Of a stretch of DNA of 64,000 nt, positions 25,101 to 33,740 are shown in pieces. Source of the DNA: Hofstenia miamia (Eukaryota > Xenacoelomorpha > Acoela); assembly GCA_004352715.1 (NCBI GenBank), contig SCFE01000088.1, positions 1,644,915 to 1,708,914 of the forward strand, read 5' to 3'. The notes beneath the pieces are model-generated. The model had not been told where the DNA came from, did not search any database, and saw nothing but the letters and a program-made list of their open reading frames with translations. The number at the start of each line of letters is the position of its first letter. Position 1 is the first letter of the stretch. Position numbers and translations under genes: made by a program.

Positions 25101-28100
25101 GCTGTCTTTCTTTAAAGAAATATTTAATAGATTTTGGGACAATGTGTGTTTTATTCACCCATATATTTAGATGAGATCAGCAGAATATATGAGTAAATTT
25201 GCAAATTTGCCCTAAAATCTATAAAATATTTCCTTTGAAGAAAAGCAGCAATACAATGAGCATTGCTTCGCAAAACTGAAAAACGACATAAAAATACAGC
25301 CTCATTTAGCGCAATTGTTTAAGCCATAATGTTTAAAGTATTGATTCAGATACCATTCAGAATCGATTGCCGTACGTCATCACGTGACAAAAATATTTTG
25401 CAGAAAAAAGTATTTCATGTAGTGNNNNNNNNNNNNNNNNNNNNNNNNNNNNNNNNNNNNNNNNNNNNNNNNNNNNNNNNNNNNNNNNNNNNNNNNNNNN
25501 NNNNNNNNNNNNNNNNNNNNNNNNNNNNNNNNNNNNNNNNNNNNNNNNNNNNNNNNNNNNNNNNNNNNNNNNNNNNNNNNNNNNNNNNNNNNNNNNNNNN
25601 NNNNNNNNNNNNNNNNNNNNNNNNNNNNNNNNNNNNNNNNNNNNNNNNNNNNNNNNNNNNNNNNNNNNNNNNNNNNNNNNNNNNNNNNNNNNNNNNNNNN
25701 NNNNNNNNNNNNNNNNNNNNNNNNNNNNNNNNNNNNNNNNNNNNNNNNNNNNNNNNNNNNNNNNNNNNNNNNNNNNNNNNNNNNNNNNNNNNNNNNNNNN
25801 NNNNNNNNNNNNNNNNNNNNNNNNNNNNNNNNNNNNNNNNNNNNNNNNNNNNNNNNNNNNNNNNNNNNNNNNNNNNNNNNNNNNNNNNNNNNNNNNNNNN
25901 NNNNNNNNNNNNNNNNNNNNNNNNNNNNNNNNNNNNNNNNNNNNNNNNNNNNNNNNNNNNNNNNNNNNNNNNNNNNNNNNNNNNNNNNNNNNNNNNNNNN
26001 NNNNNNNNNNNNNNNNNNNNNNNNNNNNNNNNNNNNNNNNNNNNNNNNNNNNNNNNNNNNNNNNNNNNNNNNNNNNNNNNNNNNNNNNNNNNNNNNNNNN
26101 NNNNNNNNNNNNNNNNNNNNNNNNNNNNNNNNNNNNNNNNNNNNNNNNNNNNNNNNNNNNNNNNNNNNNNNNNNNNNNNNNNNNNNNNNNNNNNNNNNNN
26201 NNNNNNNNNNNNNNNNNNNNNNNNNNNNNNNNNNNNNNNNNNNNNNNNNNNNNNNNNNNNNNNNNNNNNNNNNNNNNNNNNNNNNNNNNNNNNNNNNNNN
26301 NNNNNNNNNNNNNNNNNNNNNNNNNNNNNNNNNNNNNNNNNNNNNNNNNNNNNNNNNNNNNNNNNNNNNNNNNNNNNNNNNNNNNNNNNNNNNNNNNNNN
26401 NNNNNNNNNNNNNNNNNNNNNNNNGTTATGGCGTTGTGCGTCTTATCAAGCAAAGGTGATGTCAAGCCACCTCATTTCTTTGAAAAAGGTCAAGCGGTTA
26501 ACCAACATGTGTATCTGAAGGTTCTCAATGATGTGGTCAAACCTTGGATGGATGAAGTATCAAATGGCCAGGATTATGTTTTCCAACAGGATAATGCGCC
26601 TGCTCACACCTCAAATCTTGTTCAAAACTGGTGTGATGAAAATTTGCCCATGTTTTGGGCTAAGAACATGTGGCCTCCAAATTCACCTGATGCAAATCCA
26701 TTGGACTTTTACTTTTGGGGCGTGATTGAGTTAATGTCCAACAAATGTCATCATGAGAATGTCAACTCACTTCGAGATGCAATCAATGAAGCCTGTGCCA
26801 ATGTTGATCCACAGCATGTGATCTCGGCCTGTAGCAAGTTTCGGCCACGGCTTGAAGCCATAATTGAAGCTGGCGGTGGATACATCGAGTGATTATCTCT
26901 AACTTTTTTGCATTGTATGATTACTTTTTACTATGTAAATGATCTTAAATATATGCTTTCCTGCGTTATGTCCTCTTTTTGACTGATGAAGTTCACTCTC
27001 AATTTACCTGACGCACCCTGTATATATTAAGCTATATACCCTAATGCTCAAATGCAACATGCAAAATAGTTGTTGAATTCAAATGTGAAAGAATAAATAT
27101 AAATTCTCTTAAATTTACAAATAACTTTTCTGTAAGTAACTTTCTTAAGTGTGAGCCCCAAAAGCGCGAGGCCCATAGCATTCGCCCCTTGCCCCCCTCC
27201 CTAAAGCTGTACTGACACTTACACATACTTACGGACAATATAGAAGGTTATAGTTTGCGTACCCAAAATACTCAGCAGTAATTCGTATTGTAAATCTCTG
27301 ATATTTCAAAACTACATTTTAGTTTAGGACATAATTATTTTCTTTGATGTTCGCCCCTTACAATAAAATTTCACTTTCTGCAAAAGTATAAATTACTTAT
27401 AAAAATCGTATATATGCCAGCATATCTGGTATATATGTTTGATTCAATTTTGCTAAAAATGAATAAATACTATTGTTAAATATTAATACTTCTTCATTGA
27501 GAGATATTTGCAATTGAATTTTTGGTAAATTTGAAGCTATTATAAAACGCCGAAACAATAAAATGGAACAAATTCATACCTGCACCCACTTCAACGCGTG
27601 CTCTTGATCAGCAATTCCAAGATTAAATGGAATGCTTCCTGGTATGCTAAAAAATCCAAGAACATCAAGTCGATAATTGAAAGATACACAAACTATGTTG
27701 CTGTAAGAAGAGAGTATACTAAAATCATAAAGAGGATGGGATCCGCTGCCGAATCTGAAGTAGCCTCCATGAACAAATACCAAAACATGTAGACCAGTTT
27801 TCTGATTTTCCTAAGATGATTAGTCTAAATTTTGTAGAACGCATTCTAGCCTATTAACTTTAAGATTTACAAAATAATATTTTGAAAGATTTGCAATTTA
27901 GACAGACTGAATGTGTTGCAAAAAATGTTGTTAATTTAAATAACACTTTTCTTATACAAAAAAATCGGAGGAATTAATGCGCACGAAATTTTTTGAAAAA
28001 AATATTCTTTTAATTTGTCACTTCCAATTATATATTACATTCAATTTTCTCCTGTAAGCAATATGAAAGAAAAAATTAGGCAAGAATTTTAATGTTTGAA

Positions 28101-28619
28101 TTTTATATCTACTGACTTCTTAATGTAAAAACATTGACTAACATTGTATGATGCATGCATTAGCCAAACTAAATAAAAAGTTTCGTTCTTATTAATATCT
28201 TACAATAGTTATTATATGATAGCAATTTTGAATATTGGGGATCTTATGATGTTGACTAATTTATGCTAATATGCTTGTAAATTTTTTTTAAAAATTAATT
28301 AATAAAAATTCCAAACGGAAATAGTTACCGTTAACTCGTTCTTTAGCTTAGGAGTCCAGACATTTAGATACATGCAATCCTCAGATGTAGTATCTTTGAC
28401 AGCGCTTAAGAGATTTTGCACATTTTGTGGACATATGTTTCCTGGTATTGTTGTTTCCAATGGAGAATCCCATTTTTCAGGATCCTCTAAATACTCAAAT
28501 CGCAGATCCCCTACAGGTGGCTTAGCAAAAGGAATTCCAAAAAATGCTTTAATGTCTTTTCCAAACCTCTGCTCAGTCTTTCCAATAATTGGTCCGAAGA
28601 TAGTTTCAACTTCAACCAT
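18337..28619 (-). CDS. Type-B carboxylesterase / cholinesterase-family hydrolase (4 exons)
   Basis: Four exons, 28619-28329, 27810-27580, 21548-21369 and 19158-18337, join with intact GT-AG borders, all in phase 0, to 507 codons. The fold is an alpha/beta hydrolase cleaving carboxylic esters. Visible motifs in order: the N-terminal GIPFAKPPVGDLRF block; the SEDCMYLNVW block, whose Cys pairs in this family with the earlier one in NICPQ; VFVHGG, the oxyanion hole; FNYRLDVLGFF; and VTVFGQSAGA with the nucleophile Ser near residue 193. The acidic residue is probably the Glu in SREG (about 310) and the His that in CSHIYD (about 397). Glu-His spacing (87) is shorter than in acetylcholinesterase, so a surface segment is missing. 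No signal peptide or C-terminal anchor is seen; either the enzyme is cytosolic or a 5' exon is missing. The substrate cannot be predicted. Intron 2 holds N gaps, a repeated block and a mariner element. Confidence 0.9.
19599..21325. repeat. 1.73-kb intronic block repeated at 23699-25424
   Basis: Lies in esterase intron 3. The second copy is bounded exactly by the two 1000-N gaps and differs at about 1% of sites plus small indels. That pattern fits the other haplotype. Inside is a foldback repeat but no convincing gene. Confidence 0.85.
20951..21195. repeat. Foldback element in esterase intron 3
   Basis: Arms 20951-21043 and 21108-21195 are imperfect reverse complements: GCGAAGCAATGCTCATT against AATGAGCATTGCTTCGC, and AAATATTTAATAGATTTTGGGACAA against the complement of TTGCCCTAAAATC...AAATATTT. 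The loop is about 64 bases. The second allele copy is at 25050-25294. Confidence 0.72.
21369..21548 (-). CDS. Carboxylesterase exon 3 (catalytic serine)
   Basis: 60 codons between the acceptor ATATTTAG and the donor GTATAC. It contains FFGGDRNQVTVFGQSAGAAS, the family's nucleophile-elbow signature with the active-site Ser, followed by the MNPEARNLFQRAFLCSGS helix and strand. This exon is too short to stand out as an open frame and was found by the motif and the phase match. Confidence 0.92.
22239..22289. repeat. (ATT)n microsatellite
   Basis: Trinucleotide run with two interruptions in an esterase intron. Related runs lie at 41871-41892 and 58415-58456. Confidence 0.95.
22699..23698. other. 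Assembly gap (1000 N)
   Basis: Exactly 1000 N, a placeholder of unknown true length, in esterase intron 2. Frames that cross it are meaningless. Confidence 0.99.
25425..26424. other. Assembly gap (1000 N)
   Basis: Exactly 1000 N. It hides the 5' half of the mariner element. Confidence 0.99.
26425..26892 (+). pseudogene. Mariner-family transposase, C-terminal part (DD37D)
   Basis: 156 codons open directly out of the N gap, so the N-terminal half is unseen. It carries VFQQDNAPAHTSN with the second catalytic Asp and PPNSPDANPLDFYFWG with the third. The spacing between the two Asp residues is 37, the DD37D arrangement seen in maT-type mariners. The frame is intact to its stop and ends in the usual RPRLEAIIEAGGGYIE tail. 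It lies inside intron 2 of the esterase, antisense to it. Transposases of this group cut and paste DNA at TA sites. Confidence 0.85.
26425..27022 (+). mobile_element. Mariner transposon, 3' half
   Basis: The transposase end is followed by about 100 bases and a terminal inverted repeat whose reverse complement begins CAGGGTGCGTCAGGTAAATT (ending at 27020), then TA. That terminus and TA target are typical of mariner-like elements. The 5' terminus is in the gap 25425-26424. Confidence 0.75.
27580..27810 (-). CDS. Carboxylesterase exon 2
   Basis: 77 codons between the acceptor ATCTTAG and the donor GTATGA. It carries the HGG oxyanion-hole motif and the FNYRLDVLGFF strand-turn. It opens and closes in phase 0, matching its neighbours. 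Confidence 0.9.
28329..28619 (-). CDS. Carboxylesterase exon 1
   Basis: 97 codons from the ATG at 28619. It encodes the N-terminal GIPFAKPPVGDLRF and SEDCMYLNVW blocks and ends at the donor GTAACT. An AG lies two bases before the ATG, so this could instead be an internal exon behind an unseen signal-peptide exon. The first part of this exon is repeated at 30817-30923 because of an assembly overlap. Confidence 0.88.
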
Positions 28620-30815
28620 GTCTAATTTTATAAACTTAGCAAATAGAATTTTGCTTCACATGTCAAATGGTGGTAGTGTTTACTTTAAAACTATGTCATG
28701 CATTTAGCTAATTCATCTTTACTAAACACATGTATTTGCATGGTAAATGAATATTATATCCTCTGAGTAATGATAAAACTGTCTACATTGTTCGTAAATT
28801 CATATAGTTACGTTACTCTATGTTAGGGTGAGCACCCGTCCCTCAATAGGCAAAATTCTCAAATGACAAACTATCAAAGGGAAGTTCCACGTCATTCTAC
28901 GGGACAACTTTTTAAGTTTTTAAATTTTAATCCAAAAATAATCTGCTACACTTACCTCAAATACAAAATACTATTCATATACAGCAAATTCATACATTAC
29001 TATTGTGAAGTTCATAAAATCCAAAGACATTGCAGCCAGAGTCTGTGTTAAGCTGATTGTGCAAAGTAAATTTAATCAAGACGGTAGCCAGGAGTTTTTG
29101 ATAGGACGCAATTTTAGCGCTTTATAAACCGAGTTATCAATGATCTGAGGAAGCTCACCAAATATATATTTCAAAAATATATTCAAAAGTACATTTTTTG
29201 ATTTTTTAAATGAGAATTATATATTTTGCAATGTGAAATATGAATATTGGAAATCTGAACGAGAAGATTTTAATTGCTTCATAAGGAAATTGTCAAATTT
29301 TTAAAAATTATGGGTGCCTTTAGCTCAAAATAAGTTATTTGTTACAGAAATGGATAAACTTGGTTGAGAATATATTCCTAATTCCTGTATTTGCAATAAA
29401 TAAAAACTAATGTTATGAATATTTATTCAAAAAGATACGATTGTTTGGCATTGGGGTATTTAATGAGCTTATGTAGAGCCATTGTACCAAGCAAAAATTT
29501 TAATAATGTTTACAATACAAAAGTGATACAATACAGCGATGTTCTATAATAGAAGTAAACGTTGTAGTTAAACAAACATTGTAGACTTCTGTTGATGTCA
29601 AAGCGCAAATGAATACCTGAGACAAAACGACATATCATTAAGTTTTCTATAATGCTGAAAATCAAATGAAACAAGAACTTATTTCGAACTGTGAGAAAAG
29701 TATGTGGTTAGGTTTTTAATTCAAAATATGGATTACATAAAATATTAATTAGTTTATTACTATGGCCTAAGGTGAAACACTCTTTCTAAGTTATACCCGA
29801 ATTTGATTAAATCAACCCAAATTTAGGTACAGTTCGATCATTGTTGTTGAATAATAACATTATTCATTTGTGTCCATAGTGTTAAAAACATAAAGAGACT
29901 AGCATTCTTATTCGAAAATTACTACTGTCGCCATGAACAATGTTGGCATTCAAACATATTAGCATATGTTAGAATTAGTTTATTTAAATGACTTTCTGCA
30001 AAAGAAATTGCATTAATGTTTATTGAACCTAACGATTTTTTACATAAAAATATTCAAAATTATTTTTATGTTTTCACTATAACGTGAAGTATAAAGGCTT
30101 ACAAATATTAAGCTTTTATTGAATAAAATCGAAGCAACATTATCATACATCATCATAAAAATTAATGCACAGTGCAAAGTATTTATACGTGCGACATAAA
30201 GTACTCGTCGGTTTACCATAATCCAATACTTGTCGGTTTACCTTATGATAAACCGGTAAACGTAATCAATTAGCCTAATAATTGTTCATATCATTCTTCC
30301 CATCTTTTTTTCAATCCTGAAGGTGATAGTATCCTGACATTAACATCTCCAGGCGTTTAGGCGGCTTAGAAACTCGGGATGATCGACGTGGGCGAAACAT
30401 CTCTGACTGCGAAGCATCTTTGGAAGATTTGAGAGATTCCAAAGTGTCATTGCTAGTGAGAATGTCTGGGTTAGCACTCTGGTCTACATCAGCAATATCA
30501 TGGACAACTGTCGTTGGCTTGGACGACTCGGCATAATGTTCAGCAGAAATCACATTAGGAGGATTTGATTCATTAGGAGGATTCGATTCTTCCGGTATTG
30601 CAAATGTTGTGCATTCGTGGACAGTTTCTGCTTCAGACGGCGAAAGTGGAGCCAATGAGGTGGTTGAAACAGTATCAATTCTGCCTCTTGCAGTCCGAAT
30701 CCTTGAAAATTGTCGCAAAATTACATCGAGAATCTCAACTGCATCACCAATAGGATCGCTCTTGCACCGAACATGACGTTTCAGCAACGCTTCATTGCCA
30801 GACGTTAGCCAATAA
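28513..30815. repeat. 2.3-kb block repeated at 30817-33119
   Basis: Contains the start of esterase exon 1, its upstream region, the gypsy 3' LTR and integrase tail. The copy after the N at 30816 is colinear, with roughly a dozen substitutions. The join falls at the N, which points to allelic contigs placed in tandem. Apart from the exon start and the element I see no gene in 28620-30079. Confidence 0.85.
30085..30815 (-). mobile_element. Partial second copy of the gypsy 3' end (assembly overlap)
   Basis: The 3' LTR (30085-30293, with the same TAACG at 30080-30084) and the C-terminal integrase tail stop exactly at the single N at 30816. The same flank plus element recurs at 32384 onward with a few mismatches. 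A contig end or alternative allele explains it better than a second insertion. Confidence 0.8.
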
Positions 30816-32388
30816 NACAGGTGGCTTAGCAAAAGGAATTCCAAAAAATGCTTTAATGTCTTTTCCAAACCTCTGCTCAGTCTTTCCAATAATTGGTCCG
30901 AAGATAGTTTCAACTTCAACCATGTCTAATTTTATAAACTTAGCAAATAGAATTTTGCTTCACATGTCAAATGGTGGTAGTGTTTACTTTAAAACTATGT
31001 CATGCATTTAGCTAATTCATCTTTACTAAACACATGTATTTGCATGGTAAATGAATATTATATCCTCTGAGAAATGATAAAACTGTCTACATTGTTCGTA
31101 AATTCATATAGTTACGTTACTCTATGTTAGGGTGAGCACCCGTCCCTCAATAGGCAAAATTCTCAAATGACAAACTATCAAAGGGAAGTTCCACGTCATT
31201 CTACGGGACAACTTTTTAAGTTTTTAAATTTTAATCCAAAAATAATCTGCTACACTTACCTCAAATACAAAATACTATTCATATACAGCAAATTCATACA
31301 TTACTATTGTGAAGTTCATAAAATCCAAAGACATTGCAGCCAGAGTCTGTGTTAAGCTGATTGTGCAAAGTAAATTTAATCAAGACGGTAGCCAGGAGTT
31401 TTTGATAGGACGCAATTTTAGCGCTTTATAAACCGAGTTATCAATGATCTGAGGAAGCTCACCAAATATATATTTCAAAAATATATTCAAAAGTACATTT
31501 TTTGATTTTTTAAATGAGAATTATATATTTTGCAATGTGAAATATGAATATTGGAAATCTGAACGAGAAGATTTTAATTGCTTCATAAGGAAATTGTCAA
31601 ATTTTTAAAAATTATGGGTGCCTTTAGCTCAAAATAAGTTATTTGTTACAGAAATGGATAAACTTGGTTGAGAATATATTCCTAATTCCTGTATTTGCAA
31701 TAAATAAAAACTAATGTTATGAATATTTATTCAAAAAGATACGATTGTTTGGCATTGGGGTATTTAATGAGCTTATGTAGAGCCATTGTACCAAGCAAAA
31801 ATTTTAATAATGTTTACAATACAAAAGTGATACAATACAGCGATGTTCTATAATAGAAGTAAACGTTGTAGTTAAACAAACATTGTAGACTTCTGTTGAT
31901 GTCAAAGCGCAAATGAATACCTGAGACAAAACAACATATCATTAAGTTTTCTATAATGCTGAAAATCAAATGAAACAAGAACTTATTTCGAACTGTGAGA
32001 AAAGTATGTGGTTAGGTTTTTAATTCAAAATATGGATTACATAAAATATTAATTAGTTTATTACTATGGCCTAAGGTGAAACACTCTTTCTAAGTTATAC
32101 CCGAATTTGATTAAATCAACCCAAATTTAGGTACAGTTCGATCATTGTTGTTGAATAATAACATTATTCATTTGTGTCCATAGTGTTAAAAACATAAAGA
32201 GACTAGCATTCTTATTCGAAAATTACTACTGTCGCCATGAACAATGTTGGCATTCAAACATATTAGCATATGTTAGAATTAGTTTATTTAAATGACTTTC
32301 TGCAAAAGAAATTGCATTAATGTTTATTGAACCTAACGATTTTTTACATAAAAATATTCAAAATTATTTTTATGTTTTCACTATAACG

Positions 32389-32597
32389 TGAAGTATAAAG
32401 GCTTACAAATATTAAGCTTTTATTGAATAAAATCGAAGCAACATTATCATACATCATCATAAAAATTAATGCACAGTGCAAAGCATTTATACGTGCGACA
32501 TAAAGTACTCGTCGGTTTACCATAATCCAAGACTTGTCTGTTTACCTTATGATAAACCGGTAAACGTAATCAATTAGCCTAATAATTGTTCATATCA
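32389..32597 (-). repeat. Gypsy 3' LTR
   Basis: 209 bases, TG...CA, preceded (on the plus strand) by TSD TAACG at 32384-32388. A purine-rich tract on the minus strand (AAAAAAAGATGGGAAGAA, 32598-32615) directly adjoins it and fits the plus-strand primer site. Confidence 0.88.
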
Positions 32598-32614
32598 TTC
32601 TTCCCATCTTTTTT

Positions 32615-33739
32615 TCAATCCTGAAGGTGATAGTATCCTGACATTAACATCTCCAGGCGTTTAGGCGGCTTAGAAACTCGGGATGATCGACGTGGGCGAA
32701 ACATCTCTGACTGCGAAGCATCTTTGGAAGATTTGAGAGATTCCAAAGTGTCATTGCTAGTGAGAATGTCTGGGTTAGCACTCTGGTCTACATCAGCAAT
32801 ATCATGGACAACTGTCGTTGGCTTGGACGACTCGGCATAATGTTCAGCAGAAATCACATTAGGAGGATTTGATTCATTAGGAGGATTCGATTCTTCCGGT
32901 ATTGCAAATGTTGTGCATTCGTGGACAGTTTCTGCTTCAGACGGCGAAAGTGGAGCCAATGAGGTGGTTGAAACAGTATCAATTCTGCCTCCTGCAGTCC
33001 GAATCCTTGCAAAATGTGGCGAAATTACATCGAGAATCTCAACTGGATCACCAATAGGATCGCTCTTGCACCGAACATGACGTTTCAGCAACGCTTCATT
33101 GCCAGACGTTAGCCAATAAGGGAGAGAGAATCCTTGCGTACCTTTTCGTTGAAATTTAAAAAAACGGCTATGCGGTGTCTCGCCAGTTGTTGTGCAAATT
33201 AAGGAACGAAGAGCTGCTAGTACTTGTGGTAATATCTGCTCCCAGTCAGATTGAGATAAATTGCGGTAATGTATTATTGTTAAGATACCTTTCCAAATAA
33301 CACCGTTATATCTTTCATTTTGGCCGTTACACCGCGGGTTATAAGGACACGTCCTTGAACTGGCAATTCCTCGGGAGACCAGAAATTCCTTGTAGTGTTC
33401 AGAAGCAAACGCACTTCCACGATCGCTATGGATAAATGAAGGAGTTCCAAACAATGCAAAAATTTGTGACAAACAACGGGTAACAGTGGTAGCTTCCATG
33501 TCTTTAGCGGGAAAAGCAAAAGGAAATCGACTGAATTCGTCAATGATCGTGAGCAAATATCGATTCCCAGTATTTCTCGCGGGAATTTTGGGTCCAACAA
33601 AATCAATGGCAAGCCTTTCGAATGGACGCGTGGCTTTTACTAATGTAGATTTGCCCAGCTTAAAACACTGCCGTTTTATTAACTAACATGAACAACATCT
33701 GCTCACAATGTTGAGGACTTCTTCCAATGTCGCGGGAAT
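32615..33739 (-). pseudogene. Gypsy integrase and C-terminal tail (frameshift and stop)
   Basis: After the frameshift the integrase continues, is cut once by TAG at 33683-33685, then stays open to TGA at 32615. Catalytic residues are present: the Asp of IDFVGP, the Asp of HSDRGSAF and the Glu of NGQNERYN, with 35 residues between the last two (D,D35E). The tail is Ser/Pro-rich and ends with a basic RRSSRVSKPPKR stretch, as in many gypsy integrases. The stop codon abuts the polypurine tract. Confidence 0.88.
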
Positions 33740-33740
33740 A

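Noticed and set aside
28372-28707. 111-codon plus-strand frame over esterase exon 1
   Set aside because: Antisense shadow of a well-supported exon; frames at 18539-18739 and 27598-27792 are rejected for the same reason.
30817-30923. Second, partial esterase gene
   Set aside because: It is the start of exon 1 repeated inside an allelic or overlap block that begins at an N; no separate gene follows.
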